Shown here: positions 9,066 through 17,543 of the stretch, piece by piece
How the letters are laid out: each line of letters starts with the position of its first letter
How positions within the stretch are numbered: the first letter of the stretch is position 1
Assembly: GCA_964604825.1 (NCBI GenBank)
Contig: CAZSAL010000003.1
Location: forward strand, 33,275 to 97,274
Source of the DNA: CAZSAL01 sp964604825
GTDB lineage: Bacteria; Elusimicrobiota; Elusimicrobia; 2-01-FULL-59-12
Length of the DNA: 64,000 nt
Direction: 5' to 3'
The notes under the pieces: generated by a model
What the model was told of the DNA's origin: nothing
Databases searched by the model: none
Seen by the model: only the letters and a program-made list of their open reading frames with translations
Program-made: the position numbers and the translations under genes

Positions 9066-9099
9066 AAAAAGGCTTTCTCCAACGGAGAAAGCCTTTTTT
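9066..9099. terminator. Bidirectional rho-independent terminator
   Basis: A perfect 10-bp GC-containing stem (9071-9080 with 9084-9093, 3-nt loop) is flanked by A5 on the left and T6 on the right. It therefore works on both strands. It separates the + strand receiver gene from the - strand gene ending at 9124. Confidence 0.9.
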
Positions 9100-9123
9100 C
9101 ATGTGGTGTCTTTCGGCAAAAAA

Positions 9124-10557
9124 TTATTTGCCTATTGTTGCCAGCGGATGCGGCGCTGACGCGCCCAGAGTTACGGCATTATTGGCCTGGGCGTAGGTGA
9201 CCTGGGAACTGGTCGCCATCGAACCGGTATGAGACTCCATTGCCATGGCCTGGACTGCCAGAGGGTTGGGCTGGCCGTTTGCCCCGAAGAAGGGAATGTA
9301 GCTTGTCAGGTCTTCAAATTGATATCCGGGCTTCAGCGTGTATACGGAAACTGTGTCCAGGGCATGCCCTTGAGCATCAGCACCGCCAGGGGTAACAATC
9401 ACTACGCGGTCGGGACCTACTGTGCCATCAGCATTTATCGCCCCTTTTTCCACAAAGGTAGTGCCCGTAAGCGAGGAAGTCAGGCTGGTCTGGCCTGTGG
9501 CGCTGGCCATGGCGGTTGTCAACGCGGTGACCGGGACCGAGACAGATTGATATGCCGGCAGATTACCGGTCAGATTGATGGTTGTGCTGCCGACAACCAG
9601 GGATCCTACGGTGAGAGCGAGTACCGGTCCTGTTGCCCAAACGGCCTGGATCTGACTGTTCAGTTTCTGCAGGGCGCTTTCATTGGCGCTCGTGCTGGTG
9701 CTTTGATTGCTTCCCTTATGAGTCATCAGCCCCAGAATCAACAGGGCTATCGCGATGACATACGCCCAGGGAAGGCCGAAAACAAACGATTTGGCAGCCA
9801 GCCAGCTGAACATTGTGCCCATTTGGGCTAAAACTGGCAGGGCCGCATGAATCAAGGCATAACTGGAGTACAGGGATAAAAGCGCCATGGGTTTCAAGCC
9901 CTCTTGCGCGATTTCCTTCCCCGACTCATAGGCCATAAATTCGCCTCCGGCAGCTTCTGCGCCGGCACCGATCTCAGCACCAAGTGAAGGCGACCTGGTA
10001 GCAGAAGAGGCAGCGGAAGTGGTAGTAGACGAAGTGCCCGCTGAGCCAGTGGTGCCTGTCCCGCCCCCCGATGTGATGCCTTCAGTACCGTCGGTGCCTA
10101 CCGCAGCTTGCCCCGCTACGTGTGAAGCTCCGCCTGCTGCAGTTCCAGCCGTATTGCCGCCGAATAACCCGCCCTGCATCAGGGAGGGTAAAAGCGATAT
10201 CAGGGACGTCATGTTGTTCGAATTCGAACTGCCGGAAGAAGTGGCAGCCGGTGGATCGGGGTAAACTTCCTTGTTTGTGGTCCCGTCGGTTATTGATACC
10301 GTGTCCGGGAGGAAGCTGTTCTCAACCTGGCTTCCGTCGGAAAAAGTGATCATGAAATTCCCTGAACTCCCTACGGGTGTCAGATTGGTGATTGTTTTTG
10401 TCGTAAGCGTATTCCCGTTAGAATCGGTCCATTTAATCGTATCCCCGATCTTCAGATCGACGGATTGCGGCAGCGTGGATAGATTGGAGTACTTTGCATA
10501 AGTACCGTCAGTTACGCCATTGGGTGTCCAGGTATATGAAGTGCTGGAGTCTGCCAT
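9124..10557 (-). CDS. Unknown Ala/Ser/Thr/Gly-rich protein with membrane segments
   Basis: A 477-residue protein of no recognised family. The start is set at the ATG at 10557 (MADSSTSYTW): GAGG lies upstream, and the phased promoter array at 10573-10626 lies inside the longer open frame that reaches back to a TTG at 10686, so the longer start is unlikely. Residues 1-90 look beta-rich. A Ser/Gly/Thr-rich low-complexity stretch follows (about 95-190), then two hydrophobic segments (around LYSSYALIHAALPVL and WAYVIAIALLILGLM, about 230-285), then an Ala/Thr-rich tail. No N-terminal signal peptide is apparent. Co-regulation with surface genes suggests an envelope role. Confidence 0.7.
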   Translation of the reverse strand: MADSSTSYTWTPNGVTDGTYAKYSNLSTLPQSVDLKIGDTIKWTDSNGNTLTTKTITNLTPVGSSGNFMITFSDGSQVENSFLPDTVSITDGTTNKEVYPDPPAATSSGSSNSNNMTSLISLLPSLMQGGLFGGNTAGTAAGGASHVAGQAAVGTDGTEGITSGGGTGTTGSAGTSSTTTSAASSATRSPSLGAEIGAGAEAAGGEFMAYESGKEIAQEGLKPMALLSLYSSYALIHAALPVLAQMGTMFSWLAAKSFVFGLPWAYVIAIALLILGLMTHKGSNQSTSTSANESALQKLNSQIQAVWATGPVLALTVGSLVVGSTTINLTGNLPAYQSVSVPVTALTTAMASATGQTSLTSSLTGTTFVEKGAINADGTVGPDRVVIVTPGGADAQGHALDTVSVYTLKPGYQFEDLTSYIPFFGANGQPNPLAVQAMAMESHTGSMATSSQVTYAQANNAVTLGASAPHPLATIGK

Positions 10558-10572
10558 ATTAGCCTCAATGAA

Positions 10573-10626
10573 AGTATGCGCGATCAGTGTTACGGCAGTA
10601 TTAAATGATTGTTTCAGGAAGGTTAA
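10573..10626 (-). promoter_or_regulatory. 11-bp phased TAAC-box promoter (10557 gene)
   Basis: Read on the - strand: TTAAC (10626-10622), GAAAC (degenerate, from 10615), TTAAT (from 10604) and GTAAC (10593-10589), each 11 bp apart. CATACT (10578-10573) starts 15 nt after the start of the last box. The predicted leader before ATG 10557 is very short, about 10 nt. Confidence 0.7.
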
Positions 10627-10755
10627 ATTTTTTCCCTTGACAAGTTTTGGTAGCGCCAAAGGTCCCAAAAATAAAAACCTAGCCAAATGCCGGAATTCCT
10701 TATAAAAGGATGGGGGGTCTAATAGCCTAAGGAGATAGGCTCAAAGGGCAAAAAA

Positions 10756-10809
10756 TTTACACAAATGTCTTTTTACCGTAATACAGATGTAACAGTGTGA
10801 TGGTACTCT
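10756..10809 (+). promoter_or_regulatory. 11-bp phased TAAC-box promoter (OmpA-like gene)
   Basis: Boxes TTTAC (10756), GTCTT (10767, degenerate), GTAAT (10778) and GTAAC (10789) are 11 bp apart. TACTCT at 10804-10809 starts 15 nt after the start of the last box. It lies in the divergent gap opposite the 10557 promoter and drives the + strand gene at 10849. Confidence 0.7.
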
Positions 10810-10848
10810 AGACCCGGATGCTAAAGACCCAGAAGAGATCTGAATGAA

Positions 10849-12498
10849 ATGAGATTACCTGTAATTTTCATGGTGTCTATTGCATTAACCAGCCCGCTTA
10901 AAGCTGCTGATATGGCGTCATTTGCCGGTGTTCCAAACGCGGGTTCGCAAACGCCGCAGGATCGGTCTGATGAACTTATTCTTGATGAAGGGAAAACCCT
11001 GTATGCTCGCGGCCAGTATATGGAAGCGCTCAGTCGGTTCATGACCATTTTGAGGCGGGATCCAATGCAGCCGGAAGCACGAATGTATCTGCGTCAGGTG
11101 ATTGAACTTTTAAAAAAAACACCTAATTCCACGGCCTCACAGGAGCGTACAGCAGTAAAGCAACAGGTAACGGCGGCTGTGACGGATGATTTTCAGAAAA
11201 AGCTGCGCCAGCGTTTTCTGCTCCTCGAGGATTTAAAAGTTATTCCCGGAGTTCTTTTCCATTCTGCGGACAATACGGAACAGATTGAATTGAATACTAG
11301 TCTCCTTTTTGAAGACGGAAAAAGCGGGCTTCTTGACCAGGGCATACCGGTGCTTGACCGGATATCAGCGTGGCTTAAGACCTTTGACGACCAGCCGGTA
11401 GTAATTCACTGCCTGCCTGAAGAAGCGCAGGACCCGGTAAAGACGGGAGATCTTTTCCTGCACCGCTATGCGGCGGTATACAGTTTTTTTGTTGAAGAAC
11501 GGCATCTTTCTCCGTCGCGATTTGTCAGCGCGGATCTTCTGGCGACCGGCAGCGGGAGCCAGGTATCGGCAAATGCCCCACGCAAGGTAATAATCCAGAC
11601 GTTCGGCAATCCAGCCATGGAAATGCAACTCCTGCCGGCGGAACAGCCTTCAGTTTCAAGCTCGCGATGGTTGGAGCTGTCAATTATCGCTTCGCGCACC
11701 TCATTAAATCCGGAAGAAGGAGAATCCGTTGATCTGGATATTGCCGCTTTAACCAAATCCGGCATCCGCAGCTGGACATTCGTGATTCTGCCTGTCACTT
11801 TGCCGGGATCTCTGCCGGTATTTTCCGTTCATGGTAAGGGCAACGTATTGACACGGGCCGTCTGGCATGGCCTGGAAACACAGACAGGAAGTTTTGTAAA
11901 AGCCGGAACCTATATATGCCGTCTGGCTGCTACGGATGCGGACGGATACAACATGAATCGTGAACTGATGATCCAGGTACAGCGGACAACGCAGGATGAA
12001 ATCCCGCCAGTAAAGCCAAAGCCGGCAAAACACGTTCATCATCACGTAAAACCCAAGCCGAAGCCTGCTGCAGTCGCGAAAGCCCCGGATGTTTCCCAGC
12101 CTGCCTCAAGCCAGCCTCATGTGTTGAAACAGCCTGTGGCGGGAACTGCTCAGGAGCAGCCTGCGGCGGACGACAGCACTGTTCGAGCGATCTGGAAGCA
12201 GGTCATACAATTTGATCCGAATAACAGTGAAATAAAGCAGGCGTTGAAAAGCTCGCTGGAACGCATTGCCAAGACGCTGGAAGTATATCCCCTGCAGAAA
12301 GTGCGCATAATGGGTTATGCGGACGTGACGGAAGATAACGCAAAGGATCTTGCGAAACATCGTGCACAGAAAGTGCGGGACACCCTGGTGAACGAATATA
12401 AAGTAAATGCTTCCCGCGTCAGCGTTGCAGGCGGGCAGGTCCTTTCGGGAGCTGTCGAATCCGGCACGCGTAAAGTGGAGATGTCGATCATTAATTAA
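10849..12498 (+). CDS. Secreted OmpA-domain protein
   Basis: A 549-residue exported protein. It has a short signal peptide (VIFMVSIALTSPLKAAD), a TPR-like helical stretch (about 40-85, LYARGQYMEALSRF), a central region with an OmpA-like weak repeat, a Pro/Lys/His-rich linker (about 385-410), and a C-terminal OmpA/MotB-type peptidoglycan-binding domain (about 450-549) with IMGYADVTED and the AKHRAQKVRDTL helix. The family ties the outer membrane or a periplasmic complex to peptidoglycan. It is preceded by its own phased-box promoter and followed 39 nt later by a sensor kinase. Confidence 0.8.
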   Translation: MRLPVIFMVSIALTSPLKAADMASFAGVPNAGSQTPQDRSDELILDEGKTLYARGQYMEALSRFMTILRRDPMQPEARMYLRQVIELLKKTPNSTASQERTAVKQQVTAAVTDDFQKKLRQRFLLLEDLKVIPGVLFHSADNTEQIELNTSLLFEDGKSGLLDQGIPVLDRISAWLKTFDDQPVVIHCLPEEAQDPVKTGDLFLHRYAAVYSFFVEERHLSPSRFVSADLLATGSGSQVSANAPRKVIIQTFGNPAMEMQLLPAEQPSVSSSRWLELSIIASRTSLNPEEGESVDLDIAALTKSGIRSWTFVILPVTLPGSLPVFSVHGKGNVLTRAVWHGLETQTGSFVKAGTYICRLAATDADGYNMNRELMIQVQRTTQDEIPPVKPKPAKHVHHHVKPKPKPAAVAKAPDVSQPASSQPHVLKQPVAGTAQEQPAADDSTVRAIWKQVIQFDPNNSEIKQALKSSLERIAKTLEVYPLQKVRIMGYADVTEDNAKDLAKHRAQKVRDTLVNEYKVNASRVSVAGGQVLSGAVESGTRKVEMSIIN

Positions 12499-12537
12499 GA
12501 AGAAACTGTTCCTCCTTGGAGGGGAAACATCAACAAT

Positions 12538-14517
12538 ATGTCGAACTCTTCTGTACTGCCTGTATCGGATCCCGAAGAACGGAAGCCGCGGTCCAGGCTG
12601 CTTTACAAACTGACTGCGGTTTTCCTGCTTCTGTCAGTGGCGCCGCTTATCCTGGCGGGATTTGAGCTCGTGCGGATCGGCAACGACTACATCCAGAAGG
12701 AAAGCCGCGGAGTGAAACTGGCTATTGCCCAGAAAGTGGCTTCCAACGTTGCCAGCTACATAAGCGATGTGAAAAACGTCCTGCAGATTGTGCATAAATC
12801 GAGCGATTTTCTGATGATGGATCCGGTCAACCAGACGGAAATTCTTAGCAACGTTATGAATGCATACCCCATGTTCAGCGAAATGGCTGTAATCGACATG
12901 AACGGGAAAGAACTGGCTTCCGTTAACCGTATGGGCAACGCCTCTTCCGCCGCTGCGGCTGAGGAGGCAAAAGCGCTCAGTTCCATTCGCGCGCTGGGCG
13001 AGTATACCGGTTCGGTGGCGCATTCTGCGGAGGGCTATCCGCAGCTGACAATAGGAGTGCCGATTGAACGCATTCCCGGCCGTCCCATCGGCGTTCTTCT
13101 TGGGATGGTGAATCTTATTGATCTGAGTTCTCTTATAAAGGATCTGACCATAGGCGAAAAAGGATATGTTTATATTCTTGACACCAAAACCAAGCAGCTC
13201 GTTGCGCACCCGGAAATCCAGACCCTGCTTCATCCGGATCAGGCCCCAGAGATAGCCTCGGCGTCGCTTTCCCCCGAAGATGCGGCTGCAGGCGCTTTCG
13301 AATTTACTGACCAGAAAAAGCGCCAGTTCCTGGATACCTATGCTACGGTTCCCGTTCCGCAACTGAGCTGGCGCGTATTTGTGCAGCAGCCCACGGACGA
13401 GGCCTACCAGGCTGCCACGCGCATGCGCGCGGAGATCATGACAGCCCTTGTCCTTGTTATCGGATTTACTTTGTTCGTATCGATTGTGGTAAGCCGCGTT
13501 ATCGTCAAGCGCGTCACAAACCTGCAGCAGGCCATGGAGCAGGTGGGGGAAGGAAATTTTGACGTGCCGGTTGTGGCCAGTTCAGATGATGAATTCGGCA
13601 TGCTCGCACGCAAGTTCCTCTGGATGGCGGGCGCGCTGCGCGAGAAGCACCTGAACCTGATGTCGGCGCAGCGTGAGTTAAGGAAATGGAATACGGAACT
13701 GGAACGGCGCGTGGATGAGCGCACGCGCGCGCTCAGGGAGGCGCAGGATCAGCTTATTGCCCAGGAAAAACTGGCCGCGCTCGGGCAGATGGCTTCTGTC
13801 GTGGGTCATGAACTTCGCAACCCGCTTGCCGTTATGAATAATTCAGTGTACTTCCTTAAAACTAAACTGCAGATGGTTTCCGGCGCCGGGGAAATCGACC
13901 CGAAAATGGATAAACACATAAAAATTCTGGAAGGGGAAATTGCTAAATCCAATACCATTATCCGTGACATCCTTGATTTCACCCGGAACCGGGCCCTGAA
14001 TGCGACTCCGCAGAAAATCGATGAGCTGGTGGAGAATGCCATCGAGCGCATACAGTTCCCGCAGAATGTAAACGTATCGAAAGAACTTACCCTGGGCGAA
14101 GCCAGGGTCATGGTGGATGAAGATGAAATCCGTCAGGTGCTGGTCAATCTGATGGAAAATGCTTGCCAAGCGATGACCTCTGGAGGTAATCTGTCTATAG
14201 GAACAAAGACCCATAATGATTGTGTTCAAATCCGTATTTCTGATACCGGGTGCGGCATACCTAAGGAACACCTGCAGAAAATATTCGCTCCATTTTTCAC
14301 GACAAAAAGCCGGGGGACCGGGCTTGGCCTTGCCGTCGTAAAAAAAATTATTGAACGGCATCATGGCGTCATAGAAGTTGAATCCATTATAGGCGAAGGG
14401 ACCACCTTCGTAATACGGCTGCCGCTGAAGGGTGTTTCCGCCGTCCCCGTCCAGGCCTCTGTCCAGCATCGTGCAGGGACCGGCGAGGATCAGGGAGGAA
14501 AATCAGCAGCTGCGTGA
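12538..14517 (+). CDS. Membrane histidine kinase, dCache-HAMP-HisKA-HATPase
   Basis: A 659-residue sensor kinase. A first membrane segment at about 25-45 is followed by a periplasmic double-Cache-type sensor (about 50-295, with the YTGSV and GYVYILD stretches), a second membrane segment (about 300-322), HAMP (about 323-375) and a coiled coil. The phospho-acceptor His is in VVGHELRNPLAV. The HATPase has N box NLMENACQAM, G1 SDTGCGI, F box FFTTKSRGTGLGLA. It probably senses a small periplasmic ligand (inference from Cache). The gene downstream, after a repeat element, is a receiver-kinase hybrid, a plausible partner. Confidence 0.92.
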   Translation: MSNSSVLPVSDPEERKPRSRLLYKLTAVFLLLSVAPLILAGFELVRIGNDYIQKESRGVKLAIAQKVASNVASYISDVKNVLQIVHKSSDFLMMDPVNQTEILSNVMNAYPMFSEMAVIDMNGKELASVNRMGNASSAAAAEEAKALSSIRALGEYTGSVAHSAEGYPQLTIGVPIERIPGRPIGVLLGMVNLIDLSSLIKDLTIGEKGYVYILDTKTKQLVAHPEIQTLLHPDQAPEIASASLSPEDAAAGAFEFTDQKKRQFLDTYATVPVPQLSWRVFVQQPTDEAYQAATRMRAEIMTALVLVIGFTLFVSIVVSRVIVKRVTNLQQAMEQVGEGNFDVPVVASSDDEFGMLARKFLWMAGALREKHLNLMSAQRELRKWNTELERRVDERTRALREAQDQLIAQEKLAALGQMASVVGHELRNPLAVMNNSVYFLKTKLQMVSGAGEIDPKMDKHIKILEGEIAKSNTIIRDILDFTRNRALNATPQKIDELVENAIERIQFPQNVNVSKELTLGEARVMVDEDEIRQVLVNLMENACQAMTSGGNLSIGTKTHNDCVQIRISDTGCGIPKEHLQKIFAPFFTTKSRGTGLGLAVVKKIIERHHGVIEVESIIGEGTTFVIRLPLKGVSAVPVQASVQHRAGTGEDQGGKSAAA

Positions 14518-14523
14518 AGCGGT

Positions 14524-14633
14524 GTCATTGCGAGGTCGCCAGAAGTTTGGCGACCGTGGCAATCTCAGATGTGAGATAAAGCGGTTGAGATTCCCACGTC
14601 CCCGCCAAGTGACTGGCGGGTCCTCGGAATGAC
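14524..14633. repeat. MITE-like palindromic intergenic element
   Basis: A 110-bp element with outer inverted ends (14524-14535, GTCATTGCGAGG, against 14622-14633, CCTCGGAATGAC). It also has inner inverted arms (a GGTCGCCA..TGGCGACC hairpin on the left and CCCGCCA..TGGCGGG on the right). Such elements, opening with GTCATTGCGAGG, are widespread in some bacterial genomes. It fills most of the gap between the 12538 kinase and the next gene, starting 7 nt after the kinase stop. Confidence 0.7.
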
Positions 14634-14655
14634 GGTATAAAGGAGACCTTAATTT

Positions 14656-15810
14656 ATGACTAACGACAAAGAATTATACATGCGCATCGAATCCGGCAGG
14701 CCGTGGATTCTTCTGGTAGATGACGATGTGAATATTCTCGACACGGCCAAGGATATTCTTGAGGAGTCCGGCTACGTGGTCATGACGGCGCCTACGGGAA
14801 CCGATGCCGTGCGGCAACTGGAGGAACAGCAGTTCAATATTGTAGTTGTCGACTTCCAGCTTCCCGACACCACGGGACTGGAGTTGGCCAGGAAAGTCCG
14901 GGAGTCGAATGATTACAGCTACGTTATACTCATGACCGGTCACGCTTCGCTCGATATGGCGGTCAATGCTATTCATGAGGCTGTTTATGATTATCTGATT
15001 AAACCGGTGGATCCCGGACAGCTTCAACGGACAATTGCCCGCGCAGTGGAAAAGCAGCGTCTGACTCTTGACAATAAGCGGCTTTTCGACGAACTGCGGG
15101 TGATGAACGAGGCCATGGCGCGCCTGGATACCCTGAAGTCCAAAATGCTCGCGGTCATGTCGCACGACCTGCGTACGCCCCTTTCCAGCATCCGCGGATA
15201 TTCCGAACTGCTGCGCTCTGGCGTCAAAGGCCGCCTGACCGAGGATCAGAAACGGATTCTGGAAATTACAATGCAGGAAGCGGACAACATCAATGGTTTG
15301 ATTGGAGATCTGCTTGACCTGGCAAGCGTGGAAACGGGCAAGCTCAGCCTTGAATTGCGCACGATCCGCATAGATGAGCTGATGCAAAAGGCGATGCCGC
15401 GGGTAAAGTTGAGTTCCGAACTGAAGGAAGTCGGGGTGGAAGTGGCGCTTTCAACGCCGTCCGCGAGAATAAAGGTGGATGTAAACCGCATGGTTCAAGT
15501 GTTGTCCAACATTATGCGCAACTCGCTGAAGCAGACGCCGCGCGGCGGCAGGGTCTATGTCAGCGCCGTTCCCAAGGAGGGGAAAATCGAGCTTCGCATA
15601 GCGCATACCGGCAGCGGTTTTGCGCCCGAGCAACTTAAAACGCTGTTCAATTGGTCTAATAAGGAAGAAAATACCTCGCTGGATGGATTGCGCGTTGGAT
15701 TGGCCATTGGTCGGGAAGTTATTCAGGCTCATGGCGGCGATATGGGTGTGGAATCGGGCGGGCCTGATCAGGGCAGCGCCTACTGGCTGACTTTGCCGGT
15801 GGAAGGGTAA
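14656..15810 (+). CDS. Receiver-histidine kinase hybrid, with altered G1 box
   Basis: A 384-residue soluble protein with a receiver (about 15-130, LLVDDD, phospho-acceptor Asp in IVVVDFQLP, Lys in YLIKPV) followed by HisKA (His in VMSHDLRTPLSS) and HATPase domains (N box NIMRNSLKQTP). The G1 box reads AHTGSGF, so the usual Asp of DxGxG is replaced by His; this Asp normally contacts the adenine, so ATP binding may be weak. It could take phosphate from the 12538 kinase. An RBS (AAAGGAGA) precedes ATG 14656. Confidence 0.9.
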   Translation: MTNDKELYMRIESGRPWILLVDDDVNILDTAKDILEESGYVVMTAPTGTDAVRQLEEQQFNIVVVDFQLPDTTGLELARKVRESNDYSYVILMTGHASLDMAVNAIHEAVYDYLIKPVDPGQLQRTIARAVEKQRLTLDNKRLFDELRVMNEAMARLDTLKSKMLAVMSHDLRTPLSSIRGYSELLRSGVKGRLTEDQKRILEITMQEADNINGLIGDLLDLASVETGKLSLELRTIRIDELMQKAMPRVKLSSELKEVGVEVALSTPSARIKVDVNRMVQVLSNIMRNSLKQTPRGGRVYVSAVPKEGKIELRIAHTGSGFAPEQLKTLFNWSNKEENTSLDGLRVGLAIGREVIQAHGGDMGVESGGPDQGSAYWLTLPVEG

Positions 15811-15821
15811 AAAGTTGATCT

Positions 15822-15905
15822 TCTTCCCCCCTTGAGGGGGAAGGTTAGGATGGGGGGTAAAGATTGTTCCCCCCACCTCTGTACTCCCCCGCAAGGGGGG
15901 AGGAT
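15822..15905. repeat. C/G-tract hairpin repeats
   Basis: Two adjacent C-tract/G-tract inverted repeats, around 15825-15841 and 15886-15902, with GGTTAGGATGGGGGG between them, fill the gap before the FtsH-like gene. The look is that of a repetitive intergenic element; it could also weakly attenuate transcription. Confidence 0.5.
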
Positions 15906-15923
15906 GAGATACAAGGAGAAATC

Positions 15924-17543
15924 ATGCTTTTAAAGCGATTAAAAATTCTTTGGTGGAATCATAAGTTCTGGTTTATTTTGACGGTCATCTTGGTCGTTCT
16001 TGTCATTTTGAGCATCCTTGGGCTTGCTTCGCTGGAATCTTTTTTCCAACAGCAGATCCTGGGAACCCTGCCGCTTGAGTTCCTCAAGGCGATAGTCTGG
16101 TCCATACTGGGAGCCTGGTTTTTTGTAATCCTTGTTTATCGCTACGGCTCGCCGCTCCCGTCTATCCGCGCCGGCAAGATCAAGGGAACGGATGTAACGG
16201 TTTCATTCAACGACGTAATCGGATTGTCGGAAGCCAAGCGCGATGCCATGGAAGTGGTGCAGCTTATCCGCGACCGCGCCCGGGTTAAAAAAATAGGCGG
16301 GAAGCTGGTGCGCGGCCTGCTTATGGTCGGGCCTCCGGGATGCGGCAAGACCTATCTGGCCAAAGCGATCGCGCATGAGGCCGGGGTGCCGTTTTTCTCG
16401 GTCGCGGGCAGCGAATTCGTGGAAGTGTTTGTAGGTGTGGGCGCCAGCCGGGTCCGTAAAATCTTCCAGATGGCGAAGCAGGCGGCCTTCGTGCACGGCG
16501 GAGCGATCATATTCATCGACGAGCTTGACGTCATAGGGCAGCAGCGCACTTTTTCCTTCATGGGAGGGCAGGAGACCAACAGCACCCTGAATCAGCTGCT
16601 TGTGAATATGGATGGCCTTGCCAAAGAAGAAGCGGGCAACGTTATCATGATCGGTGCGACAAATGCCGCGGAGGCAATTCTCGACCCGGCGCTTTTGCGA
16701 CCAGGCCGTTTCGACCGCAAAATCATGATTTCAAAGCCCAACTTAAAGGATCGCGAGGAGCTTTTCCGGTACTACATGAAAAAAGTGAAATCCAATCCGG
16801 CCATAGATGTTGGACGGCTGGCGCGCAAGGCGGTACACAAATCTCCCGCGGAAGTGGAAAACATCGTGAAGGAAGCGGCGCTCATAGCCCTGCGCCATGA
16901 CCGCGAAGAGGTGGACGTCAAAGATCTGGTGGAAGCGATGGAGCGCGTTGATATCGGGCTGGAAACGCATCTTGACCTGACCCCCGCCGAACGCGAACGT
17001 GTGGCTTACCATGAATCCGGGCACCTGCTGGTTATCTACTGCCAGCATCCTACGGACGATGTGTTCAAGGCGTCGATTAAAACGCGCGGGGGAGCTCTGG
17101 GCGTGGTGTACCATTCGCCGCGCGAAGAACTTTTCACCAAGACGCGTGACGAGCTTTTCGCCAACGTCAAGGCCGCACTTGCGGGTTATGTTTCCGAAAA
17201 AATCAAATTCGGAGTCACTTCCACCGGTGTCGGCTCGGACTTTGAAAACGCCATGCGCCTGGCGCATGCCATGGTCTGGAATTTCGGCATGGGATCAAAC
17301 GGTTTCGTGGGTGACTTCACGGTCATACCGGAGAACCAGATCTCCAACGACGTCAAAAACCGGCTTAACGACGAGGTACAGGCCCTTCTCCATCAGGGGG
17401 CAAAGGAAGTTGAAGAATTCCTGCGCAAAGAACGGGATCTGCTGGACATTTTTGCCCGGACGCTTCTGGAAAAACAGGAACTCGACTACGACGAAATCGA
17501 AGCGATTTTCAAGGCGCACGGGAAGGAAAGACTGACGGTATGA
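15924..17543 (+). CDS. ftsH: FtsH-like membrane AAA+ zinc metalloprotease
   Basis: A 539-residue membrane protease, somewhat shorter than usual FtsH because the periplasmic loop between the two N-terminal membrane segments (about 14-36 and 55-75) is very small. The AAA+ module has Walker A GPPGCGKT, pore loop FVEVFVGVGAS, Walker B IIFIDELD and second-region-of-homology LRPGRFDR. The M41 protease has the zinc site HESGH, and a GSDFENAM stretch supplies the third ligand Asp. It degrades misassembled membrane and regulatory proteins. ATG 15924 is chosen because AAGGAGA precedes it; the upstream frame is repeat sequence. The stop overlaps the next gene by 4 nt (ATGA). Its place among sensor genes may mean a dedicated regulatory protease. 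Confidence 0.9.
   Translation: MLLKRLKILWWNHKFWFILTVILVVLVILSILGLASLESFFQQQILGTLPLEFLKAIVWSILGAWFFVILVYRYGSPLPSIRAGKIKGTDVTVSFNDVIGLSEAKRDAMEVVQLIRDRARVKKIGGKLVRGLLMVGPPGCGKTYLAKAIAHEAGVPFFSVAGSEFVEVFVGVGASRVRKIFQMAKQAAFVHGGAIIFIDELDVIGQQRTFSFMGGQETNSTLNQLLVNMDGLAKEEAGNVIMIGATNAAEAILDPALLRPGRFDRKIMISKPNLKDREELFRYYMKKVKSNPAIDVGRLARKAVHKSPAEVENIVKEAALIALRHDREEVDVKDLVEAMERVDIGLETHLDLTPAERERVAYHESGHLLVIYCQHPTDDVFKASIKTRGGALGVVYHSPREELFTKTRDELFANVKAALAGYVSEKIKFGVTSTGVGSDFENAMRLAHAMVWNFGMGSNGFVGDFTVIPENQISNDVKNRLNDEVQALLHQGAKEVEEFLRKERDLLDIFARTLLEKQELDYDEIEAIFKAHGKERLTV

Noticed and set aside
9229..9831. 200-residue + strand frame opposite the 9124 gene
   Set aside because: No recognisable domain, no RBS, composition typical of the antisense of an Ala/Thr-rich gene.
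10687..10755. Hairpin AGCCTA..TAGGCT near 10725 as a c-di-GMP riboswitch
   Set aside because: The conserved GEMM core sequences are not present on either strand.
14518..14655. CRISPR-like repeat
   Set aside because: Only one element with inverted arms; no regularly spaced direct repeats or cas genes anywhere in the window.
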